A DNA stretch of 6,574 bases from Chloroflexota bacterium (lineage in GTDB: Bacteria; Chloroflexota; Anaerolineae; SpSt-600): the NCBI GenBank assembly GCA_011041825.1, contig DRAO01000456.1, positions 1 to 6,574 of the forward strand, given 5' to 3'. The notes beneath the pieces are model-generated. The model did not search any database, was not told the DNA's origin, and worked only from the letters and a program-made list of their open reading frames with translations. The first letter of the stretch is position 1. The number at the start of each line of letters is the position of its first letter. Both the position numbers and the translations under genes were made by a program. This document shows, in pieces, positions 1 to 6,560 of this stretch.

Positions 1-1656
1 ATCGAAAGCCGGACACGCCTCTACGAGAGGTTGTCCTGGGAGCACTTCAATAAAGGCGAAATGCACCTGCAAGAGGGGAACATAGAGCTGGCAATAGCCG
101 AGTTTGAGCTGGCTTTGAAGACCAACCCAAATAACAGGGAAGCTCTGGAGAAGCTTAAGCAGCTTCAAGCGATGAGGATGCAAACCCCTTCTCCCCCTCC
201 GGTCGAGTTGATGGAAAAGACTCTGGACAGGATGCTTCAGGAAGCCAAGGGATTTTGTGAGAGCAAGCAATGGGAGAAGGCCATAGCAAGCTTGGAGAAT
301 CTGCGGACTCTGGCCCCGGATTACAAGAAAACCACCGTGGCTGAGATGCTTTTCTCCGCCTATTATGAAGCTGGCTTGCAGAAAGTGCGGGAAGATAACC
401 TGGAGCTGGCTGTCCGGTACTTTGATAAAGCCTTGGAGATCATCCCTGACGAGCCCCGGGCTCGGGAAGAGAGGGAGAAAGCTTCCCTGTATATAGAGGC
501 TTTGAGTTACTGGGGGGCCGACTGGGATAAAACCATCCAGACTCTCGAGAAGCTCCGCCAGAAAGACCCGAATTACAGGGATGTAACCGCTAAGATAAAA
601 GAAGCTCACCTGGAATATGCCAGGGTCCTGGCCTACCTGGGCGATTGGTGTAAGGCCGAAGCCCAATACCGCATCGTTGTGGAGGAAGGAGCTGACGCTA
701 AGGTCAAGGCCGAACATAACAAGGCATACAGATTTTGCTATGTGGCCACCCCTACCCCGGTAGCCACTCCAACCCCGGTGATAACGGCAACCGGGATGAT
801 GACGGCAACAGTTACCCCTCCTTTAACGCCCATACCGGGTTCCTGCCCTTCCAGCGGCCACATTGCCTGGGCCGATTATGACCCCCAGAGAGGCCTTTAC
901 ACCATTTACGTCTATGACGTTGCCACCGGAAAGGTCAACAAGCTGGCCGAGGAAGCCAGCAACCCGGCATTCTCCCCCGATGGCAAGACCATTCTGTTCC
1001 GCTCCTGGCGAGGCGATATGATAGGGCTGGCCCGGATGCCCGTTGCTGGGGGCGATTGGGTCCGGGTGACCAAATATGCCGAGGACACTTTCCCCACCTG
1101 GGCTCCTGATGGTGAGCGGATTGCCTTTGCTTCCCAGCGGGAAGGTGACCGTAAATGGCGAGTCTATGTCGGGTGGGTGCAGGGGGAAGAGCAAGTACAT
1201 CAGCTCTTCTTCGGCACACGTCCAACCTGGTCGCCTGACGGCAGACACATAGCCTTTCAGGGCTGCGATGCCACCGGTAGCCACTGCGGGCTCTATTCCA
1301 TTGAGCCTACGGGGGCCAACTTGCGAGGGCTGACGGACAAGCCTGGCGATACCGCTCCTGCCTGGTCCCCTGATGGCGCCAAGATTGCTTTTATGTCAGC
1401 GGAGAGAGACGGCAACTGGGAAATTTACCTCCTAGACATAGAGGCAGGTCGGGAGATACGGCTTACGGATAACCCTGATGTGGATGGCCTGCCCGTGTGG
1501 TCGCCTGATGGACGCTGTCTGGCTTTCCTTTCCCACCGGGATGGAAGATGGGGTGTTTACGTGATGAAAGCAGATGGTTCAGGGCAGCACCTCATTGCAC
1601 CGTTGCAAGGGAACCTGGAAAACTGGATGGCTCGCAACCTCTCGTGGGGCAAATAG
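1..1656 (+). CDS. TPR / Thr-Pro linker / TolB-like (PD40) beta-propeller protein, 5' partial
   Basis: The reading frame is open to the first base of the window, so the true start lies upstream and a TTG at 31 need not be the start. Numbering from base 1 gives 551 residues. Residues about 13-46, 79-112, 117-160 and 163-235 look like TPR-type helical repeats (for example the FELALKTNP and FDKALEIIP stretches). Residues about 248-285 form a Thr/Pro-rich linker with a duplicated ATPTPV unit. Residues about 286-551 are a beta-propeller: the SPDG/APDG signature of PD40 (TolB-like) repeats recurs with its first Ser/Ala at 325, 368, 411, 456 and 501, a regular period of 43-45. Such proteins are usually protein-binding scaffolds outside the cytoplasm. 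A signal or membrane segment could lie in the missing N-terminus. The GH57 gene follows 10 nt later, so the two are probably cotranscribed. No enzymatic motif is visible, and the partner or ligand is unknown. Confidence 0.88.
   Translation: MESRTRLYERLSWEHFNKGEMHLQEGNIELAIAEFELALKTNPNNREALEKLKQLQAMRMQTPSPPPVELMEKTLDRMLQEAKGFCESKQWEKAIASLENLRTLAPDYKKTTVAEMLFSAYYEAGLQKVREDNLELAVRYFDKALEIIPDEPRAREEREKASLYIEALSYWGADWDKTIQTLEKLRQKDPNYRDVTAKIKEAHLEYARVLAYLGDWCKAEAQYRIVVEEGADAKVKAEHNKAYRFCYVATPTPVATPTPVITATGMMTATVTPPLTPIPGSCPSSGHIAWADYDPQRGLYTIYVYDVATGKVNKLAEEASNPAFSPDGKTILFRSWRGDMIGLARMPVAGGDWVRVTKYAEDTFPTWAPDGERIAFASQREGDRKWRVYVGWVQGEEQVHQLFFGTRPTWSPDGRHIAFQGCDATGSHCGLYSIEPTGANLRGLTDKPGDTAPAWSPDGAKIAFMSAERDGNWEIYLLDIEAGREIRLTDNPDVDGLPVWSPDGRCLAFLSHRDGRWGVYVMKADGSGQHLIAPLQGNLENWMARNLSWGK
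742..777 (+). repeat. 18-nt degenerate tandem repeat in the Thr/Pro linker
   Basis: Two adjacent 18-nt units (742-759 and 760-777) both encode VATPTP and differ at a few, mostly third-codon, positions. The repeat encodes the flexible linker between the TPR and propeller regions of the upstream protein. The degeneracy suggests selection on the peptide or an old duplication, not recent slippage. Confidence 0.6.
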
Positions 1657-1666
1657 AAGGTGGATT

Positions 1667-3877
1667 ATGCCTCTGTACGTAGCTTTCATATGGCATATGC
1701 ACCAGCCATATTATAAAGGTCCGTTGACCGGGCGTTATCTCCTGCCCTGGGTGCGGCTTCACGCCGTTAAGGATTACCTCCATATGGCCGAGGTGCTGGC
1801 CCGTTATCCCCGTATTCATGTCACGATAAATGTGGTGCCTTCGCTTATCATCCAGCTCATCGAGTACGTAAGTGGGGAAGCCGTTGATGCGGCGATGGAT
1901 TTGGGCCTGAAGAGCCGGTGGGATGAGGAGGAGAAGAGATATATGCTCCAAAACTTCTTCAGCATAAATCACGAGCGCATCTTAAATCGCTACCCCCCTT
2001 ATCGGAAGCTCCTGGATTTGCGGCCCTATGCCCTTGCCGACCCCGATTTATTCTCCGCCTCCTATTATCGGGATTTGGTCACGTGGTTCAACCTGGCCTG
2101 GATTGACCCCAACAAACTCGAAAGCGACCCTTTCCTGCGGGAGCTGGTTGAACGGGGGCAGAACTTCACCCGCAAGGATTTTGAGAAATTGATGGATAAA
2201 CACCGGGAGATTATGGCTCAAATCATTCCCCTTTACAGGGAGCTGGAAAGCAAAGGGCAAATCGAGTTGAGCACCTCCCCATATTATCATCCCATCTTGC
2301 CTCTGTTAATAGATGTCAGGGTTGCCCGTCGGCCTAGCCCGCAACTCCCCCTCCCCTCGATGCCCTTCGCCCACCCTGAAGATGCGGAAGAGCAATTACG
2401 CCGGGCGGTGGGATTCCACCGTAGTCTCTTCGGCCACCCACCTAAAGGGCTGTGGCCCCCGGAGGGAGCAGTATGCCAGGAGCTTATCCCCCTTCTGGTC
2501 CGGCAGGATTTCCTGTGGTTTGCCTCTGATGAGGCCATCCTGGCCCGCAGTCTCGGAGTGAACCTGGAAAGGGATGAATTCGGGAACCTCATTGACCCCC
2601 ATCCACTTTATCAACCTTACAGGGTGAATGTCAATGGGAAGACGGTTTTTGCCCTTTTCCGGGACAGGGTTCTTTCGGACCGGATAAGCTTTGTGTATCA
2701 GCATATGGATGGGGAAGAGGCAGCAAGGGATTTGGTCTCCAGGCTTCATCTCGCAAAAGACCGCTTGAACGATGAAGAAAACCCCTATCTGGTTACCATA
2801 ATCCTGGACGGTGAGAATTGCTGGGAGTATTACGAGCATAACGGCGATGTCTTCCTGAATCATCTCTACGCTATGCTTTCTGAGGATTCGGAGCTTGAAT
2901 GTGTAACGATCAGGGAATACCTGGAAAAACACGGCGCCCGGAGGGAAATCTCTGAGCTTGCCACTGGCTCGTGGATTGGCGGGAACCTGGAGACCTGGAT
3001 AGGGGAGGAAGACCAGAACAGAGCCTGGGAAGCTCTGGCTAAAGTACGGCAAGATTTGGTCAATTGGCAGAAGAATTACCCCCTGGCTGATGTGGAAGTC
3101 CTTGAGAAGGCCTGGGAAGCCATTTACATAGCCGAGGGGAGCGATTGGTTCTGGTGGTATTACAGCCGGAATATCTCCAACCAGAAGCACCTTTTCGACC
3201 AGGCTTTCCGAAGTCATCTAACCGGGGTATATGTGGCTCTGGGGTTGCCAATACCGGAGTGGCTCGCCCAGCCTATACTGAGCGTCGAGGCTCGGCTGGA
3301 GGAGAGAAAGCCATCGGGTTATATCTCCCCCCGGTTGGAGGCTTCCTCCCAGGCAACTTCGGATTGGGCCAGGGCCGGTTACATCCAGGGCGGTGTATCC
3401 AGAGGGGCAATGCGCAAGGGACGGCAGGTGTTTAAAGGCCTTTTCTACGGCTATGACCCGGGCTGCCTTTATTTCCGCCTGGAGGGAGAAGAGCCCCTCG
3501 ATGCTTATGCGATTACCTTCTACCTTGCCACTTCCGGAAGCGATAAGGTGAATTGGCAGTTCCGCCATCTGGATGAGAAGGTAGAGGCCTTAAACGGCAC
3601 AGGGCTTTCCTGGGCTGTGGAAATACCTCCCCGGGGGGAGGAAGCCTTGCTATTCAAAGCTGAAGGTCAGGAAGTGTGGAGGAAAGTAGGGGAAGGGCTG
3701 AGGGTTGTCCGAAGCCCTTACGTTGTGGAAGTAGCCTTGCCCTTTAATTCCATTGGCATTGGCCCGGGCGATAATGTAAGTCTGGTAGTGGCGATAATAA
3801 GAGGGGGAGAAGTGGTGGAAAGACTCCCCGATGGTGGCTCTTTAACTTTCGCCATAGAGGAAAACCCTTTGGCATAG
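1667..3877 (+). CDS. Glycoside hydrolase family 57 protein (alpha-amylase/amylopullulanase-like)
   Basis: This 736-aa protein probably cleaves or transfers alpha-glucan chains by the retaining GH57 mechanism. ATG 1667 is chosen because AAGGTGG lies just before it, and the protein then begins directly with the first barrel strand and the H10-M-H-Q-P motif. The frame can be read further upstream, but only inside the preceding gene. Conserved GH57 regions appear in order: HQP (12-14), GQIE (197-200), GLWPPEG with E266 as the expected nucleophile, LDGEN with D381 as the expected acid/base, and a Trp-rich block at 436-444. An EGSDWFWWY block (490-498) and an FR-HL-VY-LG helix follow. The 115-residue spacing of E266 and D381 resembles amylopullulanase-type members. 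Residues about 549-736 form a beta-rich, DOMON/CBM9-like C-terminal domain starting at SGYISP. No signal peptide is visible, so it is probably cytoplasmic and may act on storage glucan. The exact substrate cannot be read from the sequence. It sits 10 nt after the propeller gene and 10 nt before DUF951. Confidence 0.92.
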   Translation: MPLYVAFIWHMHQPYYKGPLTGRYLLPWVRLHAVKDYLHMAEVLARYPRIHVTINVVPSLIIQLIEYVSGEAVDAAMDLGLKSRWDEEEKRYMLQNFFSINHERILNRYPPYRKLLDLRPYALADPDLFSASYYRDLVTWFNLAWIDPNKLESDPFLRELVERGQNFTRKDFEKLMDKHREIMAQIIPLYRELESKGQIELSTSPYYHPILPLLIDVRVARRPSPQLPLPSMPFAHPEDAEEQLRRAVGFHRSLFGHPPKGLWPPEGAVCQELIPLLVRQDFLWFASDEAILARSLGVNLERDEFGNLIDPHPLYQPYRVNVNGKTVFALFRDRVLSDRISFVYQHMDGEEAARDLVSRLHLAKDRLNDEENPYLVTIILDGENCWEYYEHNGDVFLNHLYAMLSEDSELECVTIREYLEKHGARREISELATGSWIGGNLETWIGEEDQNRAWEALAKVRQDLVNWQKNYPLADVEVLEKAWEAIYIAEGSDWFWWYYSRNISNQKHLFDQAFRSHLTGVYVALGLPIPEWLAQPILSVEARLEERKPSGYISPRLEASSQATSDWARAGYIQGGVSRGAMRKGRQVFKGLFYGYDPGCLYFRLEGEEPLDAYAITFYLATSGSDKVNWQFRHLDEKVEALNGTGLSWAVEIPPRGEEALLFKAEGQEVWRKVGEGLRVVRSPYVVEVALPFNSIGIGPGDNVSLVVAIIRGGEVVERLPDGGSLTFAIEENPLA

Positions 3878-3887
3878 GGAGGGGTAT

Positions 3888-4133
3888 ATGCCATTGGATA
3901 TTCATATAGATGATGTGGTGAGGCTGCGCAAGCCCCATCCGTGCGGAGCTAACCAGTGGCTGGTATTTCGTGTGGGGGCAGATGTGGGGATAAAGTGTAT
4001 GAAATGTGGCCGGCGAGTGCTCCTGCCCAGGTCAGTGTTCGAGAAAAGGTTTAAGGCCTTTATAAAACGTGCACGACCTTCCTTGGAAGACATCCTGGCT
4101 GAGTTGAGCAGTTCAGAAGGTGCAAACAAATGA
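3888..4133 (+). CDS. DUF951 family protein (YyzM-like)
   Basis: This complete 81-aa protein matches the DUF951 pattern of a short beta-rich domain: [12 protein letters not shown] (residues 9-20), W24, RVGAD (28-32), IKCMKCGR (35-42) and LPRSVFEKR (46-54). C19, C37 and C40 could bind a metal, with H17 as a possible fourth ligand. That is inference, since I know of no proven function for the family. The C-terminal tail after residue 55 is basic and then acidic, and is longer than the conserved core. The ribosome binding site AGGGAGGGG overlaps the stop codon of the GH57 gene, and ATG follows after 3 nt, so the gene looks translationally linked to it. The next gene has its own promoter, so this is probably the last gene of its operon. 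Family assignment is firm; role unknown. Confidence 0.88.
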   Translation: MPLDIHIDDVVRLRKPHPCGANQWLVFRVGADVGIKCMKCGRRVLLPRSVFEKRFKAFIKRARPSLEDILAELSSSEGANK

Positions 4134-4165
4134 GCTTGTCCCCACAATTTCCCCTCCGAATCCGT

Positions 4166-4195
4166 TTGCAAAGAAAGGTTATTTTGTGATATACT
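4166..4195 (+). promoter_or_regulatory. Sigma70-like promoter with extended -10, upstream of acsD
   Basis: TTGCAA (4166-4171, 4 of 6 to TTGACA) is followed after 18 nt by TATACT (4190-4195, 5 of 6 to TATAAT). A TG one base upstream of the -10 (4187-4188) makes it an extended -10. Transcription would start near 4202 and give a leader of about 28 nt, too short for a riboswitch. It lies in the AT-rich 96-nt gap between DUF951 and acsD, the longest gap in the window. Confidence 0.65.
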
Positions 4196-4215
4196 TAACT
4201 AGCAAAAATCCCTTC

Positions 4216-4224
4216 AAAGGAGGG
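4216..4224 (+). promoter_or_regulatory. Strong ribosome binding site of acsD
   Basis: AAAGGAGGG ends 5 nt before the ATG at 4230. It is close to the full anti-Shine-Dalgarno complement, fixes the start codon and predicts high translation. Confidence 0.8.
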
Positions 4225-4229
4225 CACTG

Positions 4230-5204
4230 ATGCCTGTGAGTGTGGAAATCCCTAAGGAAACCTTCACCGGCAAGGTCCGTGAAATAACGCTAGGAGCCAC
4301 CCCGGAGGAAGGTGGCACCCGCAAGAGGACAGTGACCGTCGGTGGTGAAACCACATTGCCTTTCCTTCACTTTGAAGGTGAAATCCCTCATCCTCCAGCC
4401 ATCGCTATGGAAATTACTGATGTCTTTCCAAAGGACTGGTCTCCCCTGCTCATTAAAGCCTGGGGAGAGGACACGATGAGGGACCCTGCCGTCTGGGCAG
4501 CCAAAGCGGAGGAGGCAGGGGCAGATTTGATAATGATCCGGCTTTATGGGCTCAACGGGAACGGGCAACCTTATCCCCCCGAAGAGGCTGCCAATATCGT
4601 CAAACGGGTGCTGGAGGCCACCGGACTTCCCCTTATTGTGCGAGGGCCCGGCCAGGCCGAGAGGGATAATGAACTCCTGCTGGCTGTAGCCGATAAAGCC
4701 GCCGGTGAGCGCATCGTCCTAGGGCTGTGTGAGGATAAAAATTACCGCACCATCGTAGCCGCAGCCTTGGCGAACAATCATCTCGTCATTGCCAGCACCC
4801 CTATTGATGTGAACCTGGCCAAGCAGCTTAACATCCTTATCAGCGATATGAATATGCCCCTGGATAGGGTGCTTATGGACCCCACCACAGGGGCTTTGGG
4901 TTACGGCATTGAATACACCTACTCGGTGATGGAGCGCCTGCGCATTGCCGCCCTCCAGGGCGACTCAATGACCCAGCAGCCGATGATCTGCTTCGTGGGC
5001 GAGGAATCCTGGCGGCAGAAGGAATCCAAGGTAGGCGAAGGCGTTCCTGAGGCCTGGGGCGATTGGGAGAAGCGGGCCATCATCTGGGAGGCCATCACCG
5101 CCAACATCCTGCTCCACGCCGGGGCCGACATAGTGGTTTTGCGCCATCCCAAGACAGTGCCGCTGGTCAAGCGTGAGATCGAGCGGTTGATGGAAGCTTC
5201 ATAA
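4230..5204 (+). CDS. acsD: Corrinoid iron-sulfur protein small subunit / acetyl-CoA decarbonylase-synthase delta subunit
   Basis: This 324-aa protein is the small (delta) subunit of the corrinoid iron-sulfur protein, also named CdhD. With the large subunit AcsC it carries the cobalamin-bound methyl group from methyltetrahydrofolate to acetyl-CoA synthase in the cytoplasmic Wood-Ljungdahl pathway. The match to the acetogen (Moorella-type) protein is recognisable along the whole length: LGAT-EEGGTR (21-31), LPFLHFEGEIP (43-53), the GADLI strand, KQLNILI-MN-PLD, MDPTTGALGYGIEY (216-229), SVMERLRIAALQGD, and RHP (305-307) before a closing helix. Length is close to the roughly 320 residues of characterised homologues, so the TIM barrel appears complete. 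The subunit binds no iron-sulfur cluster itself; the cluster sits in AcsC. It has its own promoter and a strong ribosome binding site. No acsB, acsC or acsE is adjacent within the window, although these genes are often clustered. Confidence 0.93.
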   Translation: MPVSVEIPKETFTGKVREITLGATPEEGGTRKRTVTVGGETTLPFLHFEGEIPHPPAIAMEITDVFPKDWSPLLIKAWGEDTMRDPAVWAAKAEEAGADLIMIRLYGLNGNGQPYPPEEAANIVKRVLEATGLPLIVRGPGQAERDNELLLAVADKAAGERIVLGLCEDKNYRTIVAAALANNHLVIASTPIDVNLAKQLNILISDMNMPLDRVLMDPTTGALGYGIEYTYSVMERLRIAALQGDSMTQQPMICFVGEESWRQKESKVGEGVPEAWGDWEKRAIIWEAITANILLHAGADIVVLRHPKTVPLVKREIERLMEAS

Positions 5205-5209
5205 GTTTC

Positions 5210-5245
5210 TCATCCACCGGTGGTTATGGTGCCGCCGGTGGATGA
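5210..5245 (+). promoter_or_regulatory. Strong hairpin after acsD (possible attenuator, 3'-end stabiliser or operator)
   Basis: TCATCCACCGG (5210-5220) is perfectly complementary to CCGGTGGATGA (5235-5245). Four more inner pairs, two of them G-U, extend the stem to 15 bp around a 6-nt loop (5225-5230). It begins 6 nt after the acsD stop and ends 4 nt before the ribosome binding site of the HTH gene. No T-run follows on either strand, so a classical intrinsic terminator is not supported. As DNA it is also a dyad that the adjacent HTH protein could bind. Confidence 0.7.
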
Positions 5246-5261
5246 TCCCGGGAGAGATGAG

Positions 5262-5555
5262 ATGATACCGTTGACGCTGGATTTAGAAGCTTCGGCATCC
5301 ATCTTGGGGTATGAGCCGGAAGTTTTGCTTCATTCCCTGGAGAGAGGCGAGATAAGGGGGATAAAGTTGGATGGGCAGTGGAGGATGTCCGTCTTTGTAT
5401 TGGCGGAGATCCTTGGGACCTCTGTGGAGTCCTTGCTGGAATTCTTGGAGGATTACTTTCTCGCTGAGAAGATTGAGGAAGTTCGAGACGATGAGTTTTT
5501 TGAGCCCGAAGAGGGCCGTAAAGTATATGAGAGCTTCCTGAAAGAGGCCCCGTAA
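5262..5555 (+). CDS. Excisionase/MerR-type helix-turn-helix protein, antitoxin-like
   Basis: This 97-aa protein probably binds DNA. Residues about 8-51 fit the excisionase/HTH_17 pattern: a first helix with A-S-I-L-G-Y (12-17), a second helix L22-L23-H-S-L-E, the G-E-I-R-G-I-K turn (29-35), W40-R41 in the wing, and a closing F-V-L-A-E-I-L helix (45-51). The rest (52-97) is acidic and helical and ends in E-E-G-R-K (83-87), which could be a partner-binding tail. In-frame GTG 5220 and ATG 5226 lie inside the hairpin, while ATG 5262 has GGGAGAG five nt upstream, so 5262 is preferred. It stands between acsD and a run of small genes. It may regulate that run, perhaps through the upstream dyad, or be an antitoxin whose toxin is not obvious. 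The fold is fairly sure; the role is inferred. Confidence 0.72.
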   Translation: MIPLTLDLEASASILGYEPEVLLHSLERGEIRGIKLDGQWRMSVFVLAEILGTSVESLLEFLEDYFLAEKIEEVRDDEFFEPEEGRKVYESFLKEAP

Positions 5556-5603
5556 ATGTGGAAGATCAGACATTCCCGCACTTTAATTTGACAGGGGTGG
5601 AGG

Positions 5604-5774
5604 ATGGGCAAGAAGAGGTATCTGGAAATAGATGCCGACGTTTGGTATGCAATCGGCCAGAAGATAAAACACATCCGTCAGGAGGTAAAAGAACTCCGGG
5701 AGATGCTGGAAGAGGCTCGCCGAAACGCCACCGTGATTGAGGTGGAGGAGCCCGATGAGGAAGGAGGCGATTGA
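5604..5774 (+). CDS. Small coiled-coil protein (56 aa), unknown function
   Basis: This short gene is easily missed because it encodes only 56 residues. An in-frame stop (TGA at 5589) lies just upstream, so ATG 5604 is the first possible ATG, and AGGGG six nt before it can serve as ribosome binding site. It ends with TGA 5772-5774, 2 nt before the next gene's ATG. Its last codons contain the AAGGAGG that serves that gene, which is good evidence that it is really translated. Residues I17, I21, I24, V28, L31 and L35 follow exact 4-3-4-3-4 spacing, a leucine-zipper-like coiled coil of about 20 residues. A basic N-terminus (GKKR) precedes it and a very acidic tail (46-56) follows. I do not recognise a family. 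It could be an oligomerising partner or antitoxin component of the neighbouring genes. Confidence 0.68.
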   Translation: MGKKRYLEIDADVWYAIGQKIKHIRQEVKELREMLEEARRNATVIEVEEPDEEGGD

Positions 5775-5776
5775 TT

Positions 5777-6139
5777 ATGCCGGTGGCTGTCAAGGATAAA
5801 GTGAAGGTGTGGGATGTTTGCATAACCGGGATGCTGGGCGAGATTGGTTCCATCGAGGACAACCTGCGGCATTTGGAGGAATCCTTCGATGAGCACGGTG
5901 ATGTCATTATGTTGCCGATGCCCGATGGGACCGAAAGGCCAGTCAGGCCGCTGAGACCAGTGTCGCCGGAAGTTTTGGCTGTGATCAGGCGTGCTGTGCA
6001 GCTGGCTAAGGAAAGGAGACATTGGACGAAGGAACGGACCGTAGAGGAAGGTCGCAAAGACTTGGAAAGGGCTCGGCTTGAAGCCATTGCCAAAGGAATT
6101 GCCATAGACGATGAGAGAGAGGCAGCTATCGGTGATTAA
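5777..6139 (+). CDS. Unknown 120-aa charged protein, candidate antitoxin to the PIN protein
   Basis: I do not recognise this family. ATG 5777 is preferred over an in-frame TTG at 5771 because AAGGAGG (5761-5767) lies 9 nt upstream. The N-terminal part (about 9-60) is mixed: VWDVCITGMLGEIGSIEDN suggests a strand and helix, and a Pro-rich stretch with PDG and RPVRPLRPV follows (47-62). Residues 63-106 are mainly helical and strongly basic/acidic (V-I-R-R-A-V-Q-L-A-K-E-R-R, then E-E-G-R-K-D-L-E-R-A-R). The end is IDDEREAAIGD. The next gene, a PIN ribonuclease, overlaps its 3' end. A small charged protein directly upstream of and overlapping a PIN gene is the standard place for an antitoxin, and the helical tail could cover the PIN active site. 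No AbrB, RHH or Phd motif is visible, so the antitoxin role rests on context. Confidence 0.62.
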   Translation: MPVAVKDKVKVWDVCITGMLGEIGSIEDNLRHLEESFDEHGDVIMLPMPDGTERPVRPLRPVSPEVLAVIRRAVQLAKERRHWTKERTVEEGRKDLERARLEAIAKGIAIDDEREAAIGD

Positions 6140-6560
6140 AGCGGTGCTTGATACCAATGTAGTAATTGCTGCTCACCTTTCTAACAATCCTGGTAGTCCT
6201 ACAAGAGAGATCATAGACCGGTGGAGAGCGGAAGAATTCATACAGGTCTATTCTGCAGAAACTTTGACCGAGCTTACTGAGAAGTTATGGGAAAAAGGCG
6301 TGGCTTTGGATTTGATAGAAAAATATACTGCTGATTTAGTGAGGTTAGGGAAATTCGTCCGCCTTGATCCAAAGGATATAAAACGGGTGATACTCGATGA
6401 CCCTGATGATGATGTGGTCATCGCCTGTGCGGTGAAGGGTGGAGCGGATTACTTGGTAACATATGACCCGCATTTTGACGTGCTGGGTGGAGAATACAAA
6501 GGTGTGAGGATAGTGAATGCGTTGGAATTTCTAGAGGCGTTGCGGAGAGGGGGAAAGTGA
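6132..6560 (+). CDS. PIN-domain ribonuclease, putative toxin (COG1569-like)
   Basis: The predicted product is a 142-aa Mg2+-dependent single-strand ribonuclease of the VapC/PIN superfamily. Counting from GTG 6132, the acidic active-site residues are D7 in VLDTNVVIAA, E47 in ETLTELTEKL, D92-D94 in DDPDDDVVIACA, and D112 in YLVTYDPHF. All four positions are filled, so it should be active. The DPDDD and TYDPHF wording is that of the 'putative toxin component, PIN family' group. GTG 6132 is preferred because family members usually start just before this first strand and GAGAGAGG lies 9 nt upstream. ATG 6111 would add seven residues and has a poorer site. From 6132 it overlaps the previous gene by 8 nt, which suggests translational coupling. 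Bases 6181-6360 count to about 42% GC, against about 63% for 5101-5160 in acsD, hinting at separate ancestry. tRNA or mRNA targets cannot be inferred. Confidence 0.87.
   Translation: MIKAVLDTNVVIAAHLSNNPGSPTREIIDRWRAEEFIQVYSAETLTELTEKLWEKGVALDLIEKYTADLVRLGKFVRLDPKDIKRVILDDPDDDVVIACAVKGGADYLVTYDPHFDVLGGEYKGVRIVNALEFLEALRRGGK

Noticed and set aside
823..1284. Long open frames on the - strand inside the propeller gene
   Set aside because: They are antisense to a well-supported gene with clear PD40 repeats, and show no ribosome binding site or recognisable domain.
2396..3217. 273-codon open frame on the - strand inside the GH57 gene
   Set aside because: It is opposite to conserved GH57 motifs, its product resembles no family, and it arises from the codon bias of the + strand gene.
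3626..3641. Near-palindrome of C and G runs (7 complementary pairs around 2 bases)
   Set aside because: It lies inside the GH57 coding sequence, is explained by Pro-Pro-Arg-Gly-Glu codons, and has too small a loop to form a good RNA hairpin.
4121..4170. 7-bp inverted repeat TGCAAAC ... GTTTGCA flanking the DUF951/acsD gap
   Set aside because: The arms are short and 36 nt apart, and the right arm overlaps the -35. A 7-bp match at this distance is expected by chance, and no T-run supports a terminator.
5558..5740. 60-codon + strand frame starting at GTG 5558
   Set aside because: It lacks a good ribosome binding site, and its frame conflicts with the 56-aa gene at 5604-5774, which has heptad structure and a better translation context.
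5566..6157. Two open frames of 159-179 codons on the - strand across the small-gene region
   Set aside because: The + strand has three tightly spaced genes with Shine-Dalgarno sites here. The - strand products are low-complexity and Ser/Pro-rich, without motifs.
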